Positions 1-13,500 of a stretch of DNA of 64,000 bases are shown here, piece by piece; positions within the stretch are counted from its first letter, which is position 1; every line of letters begins with the position of its first letter. The stretch is taken from assembly GCA_026686845.1 (NCBI GenBank), contig JAIVEN010000040.1, forward strand, positions 124,001 through 188,000. Reading direction: 5' to 3'. Under the pieces are notes generated by a model that made no database searches, had not been told where the DNA came from, and saw only the letters and a list, made by a program, of their open reading frames with translations. The position numbers were made by a program, and so were the translations under genes. This DNA is from Adenanthera pavonina. Taxonomy: Eukaryota; Streptophyta; Magnoliopsida; Fabales; Fabaceae.

Positions 1-2472
1 ATTCCGCTTTAACCTCATTTTGTTTGAAAGTTCCAGGTTTCTAAACATTCACCGGGAGGCTCTAAGGAGGAGAATGCCACAAGATTTGGAATTTTAAGCG
101 AGGTATGGAGTTTATGCGGCTTACTCACAATAATTCGAGTCTAATTGGGAGAAACGTGCACAATTAGGCTTTATCGTGACGCCATTTTGGCCAAACCATC
201 CAACTTCATGAAAATGCATTGAGAAGCAAAAGATAATAAAAAATCTCACTAAATTTGCAACATGATGTGAGCTAGTGAGTTTATCCGACATGCTCACACC
301 AATTTGAGCCTTGGTTGATGAAATGAACACAATCGGAGTCCGCTTTAACCTCATTTTGTTTGAAAGTTCCAAGTTTCTAAACATTCACCGGGAGGCTCTA
401 AGGAGGAGAATGCCACAAGATTTGGAATTTTAAGCGAGGTAGGGAGTTTATACGGCTTACTCACAACAATTCGAGTCTAGTTGGAAGAAACGTGCACAAT
501 TCAGCTTCATCATGAGGCCATTTTGGCCTAACGATCCAACTTCATGAAAATGCATTGAAAAGCAAAAGAAATCGGAAAACCTCATAAAATTTGAAACATG
601 AAGTGAGCTAGTGAGTTTATCCGACATCCTCACACCAATTTGAGCATTGGTTGATGAAATGAACACAATCGGATTCCGCTTTAACCTCATTTTGTTTGAA
701 AGTTCCAGGTTTCTAAATATTCACCGGGAGGCTCTAAGGAGGAGAATGCCACAAGATTTGGAGTTTTAAGCGAGGTAGGGAGTTTATTCGGCTTACTCAC
801 AATAATTCGAGTCTAATTGGGATAAACATGCACAATTAGGCTTTATCGTGACGCCATTTTGGCCAAACCATCCAACTTCATGAAAATGCATTGAGAAGCA
901 AAAGATAATAAAAAATCTCACTAAATTTGCAACATGATGTGAGCTAGTGAGTTTATCCGACATGCTCACACCAATTTGAGCCTTGGTTGATGAAATGAAC
1001 ACAATCGGAGTCTGCTTTAACCTCATTTTGTTTGAAAGTTCCAGGTTTCTAAACATTCACCGGGAGCCTCTAAGGAGGAGAATGCCACAAGATTTGGAAT
1101 TTTAAGCGAGGTAGGGAGTTTATGCGGCTTACTCTCAACAATTCGAGTCTAGTTGGAAGAAACGGGCACAATTCGGCTTCATCATAACGCCATTTTGGCC
1201 AAACGATCCAACTTCATGAAAATGCATTGAAAAGCAAAAGAAATCGGAAAATCTCATAAAATTTGAAACATGAAGTGAGCTAGTAAGTTTATCCGACATC
1301 CTCACACCAATTTGAGCATTGGTTGATGAAATGAACACAATCGGATTCCGCTTTAACCTCATTTTGTTTGAAAGTTCCAGGTTTCTAAATATTCACCGGG
1401 AGGCTCTAAGGAGGAGAATGCCACAAGATTTGGAGTTTTAAGCGAGGTAGGGAGTTTATTCGGCTTACTCACAATAATTCGAGTCTAATTGGGATAAACG
1501 TGCACAATTAGGCTTTATCGTGACGCCATTTTGGCCAAACCATCCAACTTCATGAAAATGCATTGAGAAGCAAAAGATAATAAAAAATCTCACTAAATTT
1601 GCAACATGATGTGAGCTAGTGAGTTTATCCGACATGCTCACACCAATTTGAGCCTTGGTTGATGAAATGAACACAATCGGAGTCCGCTTTAACCTCATTT
1701 TGTTTGAAAGTTCCAAGTTTCTAAACATTCACCGGGAGGCTCTAAGAAGGAGAATGCCACAAGATTTGGAATTTTAAGCGAGGTAGGGAGTTTATACGGC
1801 TTACTCACAATAATTCGAGTCTAGTTGGAAGAAACGGGCACAATTCGGCTTCATCATAACGCCATTTTGGCGTAACGATCCAACTTCATGAAAATGCATT
1901 GAAAAGCAAAAGAAATCGGAAAATCTCCTGAAATTTGAAACATGAAGTGAGCTAGTGAGTTTATCCGACATCCTCACACCAATTTGAGCCTCGGTTGATT
2001 AAATAAACACAATCGGATTCCGCTTTAACCTCATTTTCTTTGAAAGTTCCAGGTTTCTAAACCTTCACCGGGAGGCTCTAAGGAGGAGAATGCCACAAGA
2101 TTTGGAATTTTAAGCGAGGTAGGGAGTTTATTCGGCTTACTCACAATAATTCGAGTCTAGTTGGAAGAAACGTGCACAATTCGGCTTCATCATGAGGCCA
2201 TTTTGGCCAAACGATCCAACTTCATGAAAATGCATTGAAAACCAAAAGAAATCGGAAAATCTCATGAAATTTCAAACATGAAGTGAGCTAGTGAGTTTAT
2301 GCGACATGCTCACACCAATTTGAGCCTTGGTTGATGAAATGAACACGATCGGATTCCGCTTTAACCTCATTTTGTTTGAAAGTTTCAGGTTTCTAAACAT
2401 TCACCGGGAGCCTCTAAGGAGGAGAATGCCGCAAGATTTGGAATTTTAAGCGAGGTAGGGACTTTATGCGGC
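1..2472. repeat. 672-bp dimer higher-order block
   Basis: Units starting at 121, 793 and 1465 are nearly identical to one another. They share ACAATTAGGCTTTATCGTGACG and a TAATAAAAAATCTCACTAAAT stretch (type 1). Units at 457 and 1129 form a second type with GAAATCGGAAAA and CCTCATAAAATTTG. The alternation gives a 672-bp higher-order repeat for about 2.5 copies, then decays into two less regular units (1801-2472). This is what recent local unequal exchange between paired monomers would leave. Nothing else is seen in this stretch. Confidence 0.85.
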
Positions 2473-3815
2473 TTACTCACAACAATTTGAGTCTAGTTTG
2501 ATGAAACGTGCACAATTCGGCTTTATCATGACGCCATTTTGGCCAAACGATCCAACTTCATGAAAATGCATTGAAAAGCAAAAGATAATAAAATATCTCA
2601 CGAAATTTGCAACATGAAGTGAGCTAGTGAGTTTATCTGGCATGCTCACACCAATTTGAGCCTTGGTTGATGAAATGAACACAATTGGAGTTCACTTTAA
2701 CCTCATTTTATTTGAAAGTTCCAGGTTTCCAAACATTCACCGGCAGGCTCTAATGAGGCGAATGCCACAAGATTTGGAATTTTAAGCGAGGTAGGGAGTT
2801 TATGCGGCGTACTCACAACAATTTGAGTCTAATTGGAAGAAACGTGCACAATTTGGCTTCATCATGACGCCATTTTGGGGAAACGATCCAACTTCATGAA
2901 TATGCATTGAAAAGCAAAAGAAATCGGAAAATCTCATGAAATTTCAAACATGAAGTGAGCTAGTGAGAGTATCCGACATCCTCACACCAATTTGAGCATT
3001 GGTTGATGAAATGAACACAATCAGATTCCGCTTTAACCTCATTTTGTTTGAAAGTTCCAGGTTTCTAAACATTCACCGGGAGGCTCTAAGGACGAGAATG
3101 CCACAAGATTTCGAATTTTAAGCGAGGTAGGGAGTTTATGCGGCTTACTCACAACAATTTGAGTCTAGTTTGATGAAACGTGCACAATTCAGCTTTATCA
3201 TGACGCCATTTTGGCCAAACGATCCAACTTCAAGAAAATGCATTGAAAAGCAAAAGATAATAAAAAATCTCACGAAATTTGCAACATGAAGTGAGCTAGT
3301 GAGTTTATCTGGCATGCTCACACCAATTTGAGCCTTGGTTGATGAAATGAACACAATTGGAGTTCACTTTAACCTCATTTTATTTGAAAGTTCCAGGTTT
3401 CTAAACATTCACCGGCAGGCTCTAATGAGGCGAATGCCACAAGATTTGGAATTTTAAGCGAGGTAGGGAGTTTATGCGGCGTACTCACAACAATTCGAGT
3501 CTAATAGGAAGAAACGTGCACAATTCGGCTTCATCATGACGTCATTTTGGGGAAACGATCCAACTTCATGAATATGCATTGAAAAGCAAAAGAAATCGGA
3601 AAATCTCATGAAATTTGAAACATGATTGAACTAGTGAGTCTATCCGACATCCTCACACCAATTTGAGCATAGGTTGATGAAATGAACACAATCGGATTCC
3701 GCTTTAACCTCATTTTGTTTGATAGTTCAAGGTTTCTAAACATTCAACGGGAGGCTCTAAGGAGGAGAATGCCGTAAGATTTGGAATTTTAAGCGAGGTA
3801 GGGAGTTTACGCGGC
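2473..3815. repeat. 672-bp dimer block with B-like conversion patch
   Basis: Units at 2473 and 3145 are near copies, and so are units at 2809 and 3481 (both preceded by GCGGCGTACTC), giving two copies of a 672-bp dimer. In the 2473 and 3145 units the first half reads GTTTGATGAAACG where almost all other units read GTTGGAAGAAACG. The variant matches the second-half sequence GGTTGATGAAATG at the same aligned place, which suggests a short conversion between halves. No gene is seen. Confidence 0.8.
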
Positions 3816-6800
3816 TTACTCACAATAATTCGAGTCTAGTTGGAAGAAACGTGCACAATTCGGCTTTATCATGACGCCATTTTGGCCAAATGATCCAACT
3901 TCATGAAAATGCATTGAAAAGCAAAAGAAATCAGAAAATCTCACGAAATTTGAAACATGAAGTGAGCTAGTGAGTTTATCCGGCATGCTCACACCAATTT
4001 GAGCCTTGGTTGATGAAATGAACACAATCGGATTTCGCTTTAACCTCATTTTGTTTGAATGTTCCACGTTTCTAAACATTCACCGGGAGGCTCTAAGGTG
4101 GAGAATGCCACAAGATTTGAATTTTAAGCGAGGTAGGGAGTTTATGGGGCTTACTCACAATAATTCGAGTCTAGTTTGAAGAAACGTGCACAATTCGGCT
4201 TCATCATGACGCCATTTTGGCCAAACCATCTAACTTCATGAAAATGCATTGAAAACCAACACATAATAAAAAACCTCACGAAATTTGAAACATGAAGTGA
4301 GCTAGTGAGTTTATCTGACGTCCTCACACCAATTTGAGCCTTGGTTGATGAAATGAGCACAATCGGATTCCGCTTTAACCTCATTTTGTTTGAATGTTCC
4401 AGGTTTCTAAACATTCACCGGGAGGCTCTAAGGAGGAGAATGCCACAAGATTTGGAATTTTAAGCGAGGTAGGCAGTTTACGCGGCTTACTCACAACAAT
4501 TCGAGTCTAGTTGGAAGAAACGTGCACAATTCGGCTTTATCATGACGCCATTTTGGCCAAATGATCCAACTTCATGAAAATGCAATGAAAAGCAAAAGAA
4601 ATCAGAAAATCTCACGAAATTTGAAACATGAAGTGAGCTAGTGAGTTTATCCGACATCCTCGCACCAATTTAAGCCTTGGTTGATGAAATGAACACAATC
4701 GGATTCCGCTTCAACCTCATTTTGTTTGAAGGTTCCAGGTTTCTAAACATTCACCGGGAGGCTCTAAGGACGAGAATGCCACAAGATTTGGAATTTTAAG
4801 CGAGGTAGGCAGTTTACGCCGCTTACTCACCACAATTCGAGTGTAGTTTGAAGAAACATGCACAATTTGGCTTTATGATGACGCCATTTTGGGCAAACCA
4901 TCCACCTTCATGAAAATACATTGAAAACCAAAAGATAATAAAAAATCTCACAAAATTTGCAACATGAAGTGAGCTAGTGAGTTTATCCGACATGCTCACA
5001 CCAATTTGAGCCTTGGTTGATGAAATGAACACAATCGGATTCCGCTTTAACCTCATTTTGTTTGAATGTTCCAGGTTTCTAAACATTCATCGGGAGGCTC
5101 TAAGGAGGAGAATGCCATAAGATTTGGAATTTTAAGCGAGGTAGGGAGTTTACGCGGCTTACTCACAACAATTCGAGTCTAGTTGGAGAAACGTGCACAA
5201 TTCGGCTTTATCGTGACGCCATTTTGGCCAAACCATCCATCCACCTTCATGAAAATACATTGAAAACCAAAAGATAATAAAAAATCTCACAAAATTTGCA
5301 ACATGAAGTGGGCTAGTGAGTTTATCCGACATGCTCACACCAATTTGAGCCTTGGTTGATGAAATGAACACAATCGGATTCCGCTTTAACCTCATTTTGT
5401 TTGAATGTTCCAGGTTTCTAAACATTCACCGGGAGGCTCTAAGGAGGAGAATGCCACAAGATTTGGAATTTTAAGCGAGGTAGGGAGTTTATGCTGCTTC
5501 CTCACAACAATTCGAGTCTAGTTTGAAGAAACATGCACAATTTGGCTTTATGATGACGCCATTTTGGCCAAACCATCCACCTTCATGAAAATACATTGAA
5601 AACCAAAAGATAATAAAAAATCTCACAAAATTTGCTGCATGAAGTGAGCTAGTGAGTTTATCCGACATGCTCACACCAATTTGAGCCTTGGTTGTTGAAA
5701 TGAACACAATCGGATTCCGCTTTAACCTCATTTTGTTTGAATGTTCCAGGTTTCTAAACATTCACCGGGAGGCTCTAAGGAGGAGAATGCCACAAGATTT
5801 GGAATTTTAAGCGAGGTAGGGAGTTTATGCGGCTTACTCACAACAATTCGAGTCTAGTTTGAAGAAACATGCACAATTGGGCATTATGATGACGCCATTT
5901 TGGCCAAACCATCCATCCACCTTCATGAAAATGCATTGAAAAGCAAAAGAAATCAGAAAATCTCACAAAATTTGAAACATGAAGTGAGCTAGTGAGTTTA
6001 TCCAGCATGCTCACACCAATTTGAGCCTTGGTTGATGAAATGAACACAATCGGATTCCGCTTTAACCTCATTTTGTTTGAATGTTCCACGTTTCTAAACA
6101 TTTACCGGGAGGCTCTAAGGTGGAGAATGCCACAAGATTTGGAATTTTAAGCAAGGTAGTGAGTTTATGCGGCTTACTCACAACAATTCGAGTCTAGTTT
6201 GAAGAAACGTGCACAATTCTGCTTTATCATGACGCCATTTTGGCCAAACCATCCAACTTCATGAAAATGCATTGAAAACCAACACATAATAAAAAACCTC
6301 ACGAAATTTGAAACATGAAGTGAGCTAGTGAGTTTATCTGACGTCCTCACACCAATTTGAGCCTTGGTTGATGAAATGAGCACAATCGGATTCCGCTTTA
6401 ACCTCATTTTGTTTGAATGTTCCAGGTTTCTAAACATTCATCGGGAGGCTCTAAGGAGGAGAATGCCACAGGATTTGGAATTTTAAGCGAGGTAGGGAGT
6501 ATATACGGCTTACTCATAACATTTCGAGTCTAGTTGGAATAAAGATGCACAATTTGGCTTTATCATGACGCCATTTTGGCCAAACCATCCAACTTCATGA
6601 AAATGCTTCGAAAACCAAAATATAATAAAAAAATCTCACAGAATTTGCAACATGAAGTGAGCTAGTGAGTTTATCCGACATGCTCACACCAATTTGAGCC
6701 TTGGTTGATGAAATGAACACAATCGGATTCCGCTTTAACCTCATTTTGTTTGAATGTTCCAGGTTTCTAAACATTCAACGGGAGGCTCTAAGGAGGAGAA

Positions 6801-7857
6801 TGCCACAAGATTTGGAATTTTAAGCGAGGTAGGCAGTTTAAGCGTCTTACTCACAACAATTCGAGTCTAGTTGGAAGAAACGTGCACAATTCGGCTTTAT
6901 CATGACGCCATTTTGGCCAAATGATCTAACTTCATGAAAATGCAATGAAAAGCAAAAGAAATCAGAAAATCTCACGAAATTTGAAACATGAAGTGAGCTA
7001 GTGAGTTTATCCGACATCCTCACACCAATTTGAGCCTTGCTTGATGAAATGAACACAATCGGATTCCGCTTTAACCTCATTTTGAATGAATGTTTCAGGT
7101 TTCGAAACATTCACCGGGAGGCTCTAAGGAGGAGAATGCCACAAGATTTGGAATTTTAAGCGAGGTAGGCAGTTTCCACGGCTTACTCACAACAATTCGA
7201 GTCTAGTTTAAAGAAACATGCACAATTTGGCTTTATGTTGACGCCATTTTGGGCAAACCATCCACCTTCATGAAAATACATTGACAACCAAAAGATAATA
7301 AAAAATCTCACAAAATTTGCATCATGAAGTGAGCTAGTGAGTTTATCCGACATGCTCACACGAATTTGAGCCTTGGTTGATGAAATGAACACAATAGGAT
7401 TCCGCTTTAACCTCATTTTGTTTGAATGTTCCACATTTCTAAACATTCACCGGGAGGCTCTAAGGTGGAGAATGCCACAAGATTTGAATTTTAAGCGAGG
7501 TAGGGAGTTTATTGGACTTGCTCACAATAATTCGAGTCTAGTTTGAAGAAACATGCACAATTTGGCTTTATGATGATGCCATTTTGGCCAAACCATCCAT
7601 CCACCTTCATGAAAATACATTAAAAACCAAAAGATAATAAAAAATCTGACAAAATTTGCAACATGAAGTGAGCTAGTGAGTTTATCCGACATGCTCACAC
7701 CAATTTGAGCCTTGGTTGATGAAATGAACACAATCGGATTCCGCTTTAACCTCATTTTGTTTGAATGTTCCACGTTTCTAAACATTCACCGGGAGGTTCT
7801 AAGGTGGAGAATGCCACAAGATTTGGAATTTTAAGCAAGGTAGTCAGTTTATGCGGC
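3816..7857. repeat. Mixed monomers, including 335- and 339-bp length variants
   Basis: About twelve units of several subfamilies. Units at 3816 and 12564 are 335 bp because one G is missing in CAAGATTTGAATTTT. The unit at 5159 is 339 bp: it has a CCAT duplication (CCATCCATCCACC) and lacks one A in GTTGGAGAAACG. The CCAT duplication also occurs near 5906 and 7593. The unit beginning near 6510 carries a run of seven A and belongs to a 337-bp class. These small indels shift the antisense reading frame in those units and act as subfamily tags. No other feature is seen. Confidence 0.85.
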
Positions 7858-10548
7858 TTACTCACAACAATTCGAGTCTAGTTTGAAGAAACGTGCACAA
7901 TTCGGCTTTATCATGACGCCATTTTGGCCAAACCATCTAACTTCATGAAAATGCATTGAAAACCAACACATAATAAAAAACCTCACGAAATTTGAAACAT
8001 GAAGTGAGCTAGTGAGTTTATCTGACGTCCTCACACCAATTTGAGCCTTGGTTGATGAAATGAGCACAATCGGATTCCGCTTTAACCTCATTTTGTTTGA
8101 ATGTTCCAGGTTTCTAAACATTCATCGGGAGGCTCTAAGGAGGAGAATGCCACAGGATTTGGAATTTTAAGCGAGGTAGGGAGTATATACGGCTTACTCA
8201 TAACATTTCGAGTCTAGTTGGAATAAAGATGCACAATTTGGCTTTATCATGACGCCATTTTGGCCAAACCATCCAACTTCATGAAAATGCTTCGAAAACC
8301 AAAATATAATAAAAAAATCTCACAGAATTTGCAACATGAAGTGAGCTAGTGTGTTTATCCGACATGCTCACACCAATTTGAGCCTTGGTTGATGAAATGA
8401 ACACAATCGGATTCTGCTTTAACCTCATTTTGTTTGAATGTTCCAGGTTTCTAAACATTCATCGGGAGGCTCTAAGGAGGAGAATGCCACAAGATTTGGA
8501 ATTTTAAGCAAGGTAGTGAGTTTATGCGGCTTACTCACAACAATTCGAGTCCAGTTTGAAGAAACGTGCACAATTCTGCTTTATCATGACGCCATTTTGG
8601 CCAAACCATCTAACTTCATGAAAATGCATTGAAAAGCAAAAGAAATCAGAAAATCTCACGAAATTTGAAACATGAAGTGAGCTTGTTAGTTTATCCGACA
8701 TCCTCACACCAATTTGAGCCTTGGTTGATGAAATGAACACAATCGGATTCCGCTTTAACCTCATTTTGTTTGAATGTTCCACGTTTCTAAACATTTACCG
8801 GGAGGCTCTAAGGTGGAGAATGCCACAAGATTTGGAATTTTAAGCAAGGTAGTCAGTTTATGCGGCTTACTCACAACAATTCGAGTCTAGTTTGAAGAAA
8901 CGTGCACAATTCTGCTTTATCATGACGCCATTTTGGCCAAACCATCCAACTTCATGAAAATGCATTGAAAACCAACACATAATAAAAAACCTCACGAAAT
9001 TTGAAACATGAAGTGAGCTAGTGAGTTTATCTGACGTCCTCACACCAATTTGAGCCTTGGTTGATGAAATGAGCACAATCGGATTCCGCTTTAACCTCAT
9101 TTTGTTTGAATGTTCCAGGTTTCTAAACATTCATCGGGAGGCTCTAAGGAGGAGAATGCCACAGGATTTGGAATTTTAAGCGAGGTAGGGAGTATATACG
9201 GCTTACTCATAACATTTCGAGTCTAGTTGGAATAAAGATGCACAATTTGGCTTTATCATGACGCCATTTTGGCCAAACCATCCAACTTCATGAAAATGCT
9301 TCGAAAACCAAAATATAATAAAAAAATCTCACAGAATTTGCAACATGAAGTGAGCTAGTGTGTTTATCCGACATGCTCACACCAATTTGAGCCTTGGTTG
9401 ATGAAATGAACACAATCGGATTCTGCTTTAACCTCATTTTGTTTGAATGTTCCAGGTTTCTAAACATTCATCGGGAGGCTCTAAGGAGGAGAATGCCACA
9501 AGATTTGGAATTTTAAGCAAGGTAGTGAGTTTATGCGGCTTACTCACAACAATTCGAGTCCAGTTTGAAGAAACGTGCACAATTCTGCTTTATCATGACG
9601 CCATTTTGGCCAAACCATCTAACTTCATGAAAATGCATTGAAAAGCAAAAGAAATCAGAAAATCTCACGAAATTTGAAACATGAAGTGAGCTTGTTAGTT
9701 TATCCGACATCCTCACACCAATTTGAGCCTTGGTTGATGAAACGAACACAATCGGATTCCGCTTTAACCTCATTTTGTTTGAATGTTCCACGTTTCTAAA
9801 CATTTACCGGGAGGCTCTAAGGTGGAGAATGCCACAAGATTTGGAATTTTAAGCAAGGTAGTCAGTTTATGCGGCTTACTCACAACAATTCGAGTCTAGT
9901 TTGAAGAAACGTGCACAATTCTGCTTTATCATGACGCCATTTTGGCCAAACCATCCAACTTCATGAAAATGCATTGAAAACCAACACATAATAAAAAACC
10001 TCACGAAATTTGAAACATGAAGTGAGCTAGTGAGTTTATCTGACGTCCTCACACCAATTTGAGCCTTGGTTGATGAAATGAGCACAATCGGATTCCGCTT
10101 TAACCTCATTTTGTTTGAACGTTCCAGGTTTCTAAACATTCATCGGGAGGCTCTAAGGAGGAGAATGCCACAGGATTTGGAATTTTAAGCGAGGTAGGGA
10201 GTATATACAGCTTACTCATAACATTTCGAGTCTAGTTGGAATAAAGATGCACAATTTGGCTTTATCATGACGCCATTTTGGCCAAACCATCCAACTTCAT
10301 GAAAATGCTTCGAAAACCAAAATATAATAAAAAAATCTCACAGAATTTGCAACATGAAGTGAGCTAGTGAGTTTATCCGACATGCTCACACCAATTTGAG
10401 CCTTGGTTGATGAAATGAACACAATCGGATTCTGCTTTAACCTCATTTTGTTTGAATGTTCCAGGTTTCTAAACATTCACCGGGAGGCTCTAAGGAGGAG
10501 AATGCCACAAGATTTGGAATTTTAAGCGAGGTAGGCAGTTTAAGCGTC
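7858..10548. repeat. 1009-bp trimer higher-order repeat
   Basis: Three unit types X-Y-Z repeat with a 1009-bp period: X at 7858, 8867 and 9876; Y (the 337-bp class with TATAATAAAAAAATC) at about 8194, 9203 and 10212; and Z at 8531 and 9540. Corresponding stretches from 8438 and 9447 look almost identical over a full period. The odd length, 1009 instead of 1008, is explained by the extra A in Y. About 2.7 copies are present before the order changes at 10549. Confidence 0.88.
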
Positions 10549-13500
10549 TTACTCACAACAATTCGAGTCTAGTTGGAAGAAACGTGCACAATTCGGCTTT
10601 ATCATGACGCCATTTTGGCCAAATGATCCAACTTCATGAAAATGCAATGAAAAGCAAAAGAAATCAGAAAATCTCACGAAATTTGAAACATGAAGCGAGC
10701 TAGTGAGTTTATCTGACGTCCTCATACCAATTTGAGCCTTGGTTGATGAAATGAGCACAATCGGATTCTGCTTTAACCTCATTTTGTTTGAATGTTCCAG
10801 GTTTCTAAACATTCACCGGGAGGCTCTAAGGAGGAGAATGCCACAAGATTTGGAATTTTAAGCGAGGTAGGCAGTTTACGCGGCTTACTCACAATAATTC
10901 GAGTCTAGTTGGAAGAAATGTGAACAATTCGGCTTTATCATGACGCCATTTTGGCCAAATGATCCAACTTCATGAAAATGCATTGAAAAGCAAAAGAAAT
11001 CAGAAAATCTCACAAAATTTGAAACATGAAGTGAGCTAGTGAGTTTATCCGGCATGCTCACACCAATTTGAGCCTTGGTTGATGAAATGAGCACAATCGG
11101 ATTCCGCTTTAACCTCATTTTGTTTGAATGTTCCAGGTTTCTAAACATTCACCGGGAGGCTCTAAGGAGGAGAATGCCACGAGATTTGGAATTTTAAGCG
11201 AGGTAGGCAGTTTACGCGGCTTACTCACAACAATTCGAGTCTAGTTGGAAGAAACGTGCACAATTCGGCTTTATCATGACGCCATTTTGGCCAAATGATC
11301 CAACTTCATGAAAATGCAATGAAAAGCAAAAGAAATCAGAAAATCTCACGAAATTTGAAACATGAAGTGAGCTAGTGAGTTTATCCGACATCCTCACACC
11401 AATTTGAGCCTTGGTTGATGAAATGAACACAATCGGATTCCGCTTTAACCTCATTTTGTGTGAAGGTTCCAGGTTTCTAAACATTCACCGGGAGGCTCTA
11501 AGGACGAGAATGCCACAAGATTTGGAATTTTAAGCGAGGTAGGCAGTTTACGCGGCTTACTCACAACAATTTGAGTCTAGTTGGAAGAAACGTGCACAAT
11601 TCGGCTTTATCATGATGCCATTTTGGCCAAATGATCCAGCTTCATGAAAATGCATTGAAAAGCAAAAGAAATCGGAAAATCTCACGAAATTCGCCACATG
11701 AAGTGAGCTAGTGAGTTTATCCAACATCCTCACACCAATTTGAGCCTTGGTTGATGAAATGAACACAATCGGATTCCGCTTTAACCGCATTTTGATTGAA
11801 GATTCCAGGTTTCTAAACATTCACCGGGAGGTTCTAAGGAGGAGAATGCCACAAGATTTGGAATTTTAATCGAGGTAGGGAGTTTATGCGGCTTACTCAC
11901 AACAATTCGAGTGTAGTTTGAAGAAACATGCACAATTTGGCTTTACGATGACGCCATTTTGGGCAAACCATCCACCTTCATGAAAATACATTGAAAACCA
12001 AAAGATAATAAAAAATCTCACAAAATTTGCAACATGAAGTGAGCTAGTTAGTTTATCCGACATGCTCACACCAATTTGAGCCTTGGTTGATAAAATAAAC
12101 ACAATCGGATTCCGCTTTAACCTCATTTTGTTTAAAGGTTCCAGGTTTCTAAACATTCACCGGGAGGCTCTAAGGACGAGAATGCCACAAGATTTGGAAT
12201 TTTAAGCGAGGTAGGCAGTTTACGCGGCTTACTCACAACAATTCGAGTCTAGTTTGAAGAAACGTGCACAATTCGGCTTTATCATGACGCCATTTTGGCC
12301 AAATGATCCAACTTTATGAAAATGCATTGAAAAGCAAAAGAAATAAGAAAATCTCACGAAATTTGAAACATGAAGTGAGCTAGTGAGTTTATCCGGCATG
12401 CTCACACGAATTTGAGGCTTGGTTGATGAAATGAACACAATCGGATTTCGCTTTAACCTCATTTTGTTTGAATGTTCCACGTTTCTAAACATTCACCGGG
12501 AGGCTCTAAGGTGGAGAATGCCACAAGATTTGAATTTTAAGCGAGGTAGGGAGTTTATGGGGCTTACTCACAATAATTCGAGTCTAGTTTGAAGAAACGT
12601 GCACAATTCGGCTTTATCATGACGCCATTTTGGCCAAACCATCTAACTTTATGAAAATGCATTGAAAAGCAAAAGAAATCAGAAAATCTCACGAAATTTG
12701 AAACATGAAGTGAGCTTGTGAGTTTATCCGACATCCTCACACCAATTTGAGCCTTGGTTGATGAAATGAACACAATCGGATTCCGCTTTAACCTCATTTT
12801 GTTTGAATGTTCCACGTTTCTAAACATTCACCGGGAGGCTCTAAGGTGGAGAATGCCACAAGATTTGAATTTTAAGCGAGGTAGGGAGTGTATGGGGCTT
12901 ACTCACAATAATTCGAGTCTAGTTTGAAGGAACGTGCACAATTCGGCTTTATCATGACGCCATTTTGGCCAAACCATCCAACTTCATGAAAATGCATTGA
13001 AAACCAACACATAATAAAAAACCTCACGAAATTTGAAACATGAAGTGAGCTAGTGAGTTTATCTGACGTCCTCACACCAATTTGAGCCTTGGTTGATGAA
13101 ATGAGCACAATCGGATTCCGCTTTAACCTCATTTTGTTTGAATGTTCCAGGTTTCTAAACATTCACCGGGAGGCTCTAAGGAGGAGAATGCCACAAGATT
13201 TGGAATTTTAAGCGAGGTAGGCAGTTTAAGCGTCTTACTCACAACAATTCGAGTCTAGTTGGAAGAAACGTGCACAATTCGGCTTTATCATGACGCCATT
13301 TTGGCCAAATGATCCAACTTCATGAAAATGCAATGAAAAGCAAAAGAAATCAGAAAATCTCACGAAATTTGAAACATGAAGTGAGCTAGTGAGTTTATCC
13401 GACATCCTCACACCAATTTGAGCCTTGGTTGATGAAATGAACACAATCGGATTCCGCTTTAACCTCATTTTGTTTGAAGGTTCCAGGTTTCTAAACATTC

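Noticed and set aside
40..70. CENP-B-box-like motif near CATTCACCGGGAGGC
   Set aside because: Only the CGGGA end resembles the box. The upstream TTCG and central A required by the core pattern are not at the right distance.
121..384. Each satellite unit's ~77-90-codon minus-strand frame as a protein gene
   Set aside because: The frames recur once per repeat unit, lack promoters or other gene context, are broken by shared indels that still amplified, and match no known family. They are treated as satellite by-products and discussed as a finding only.
8438..8632. Repeated plus-strand 64-codon frames (also at 9447, 18515, 19187, 20532)
   Set aside because: They are identical only because the underlying higher-order repeat copies are near identical. 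They overlap the minus-strand frame and are absent from most units.
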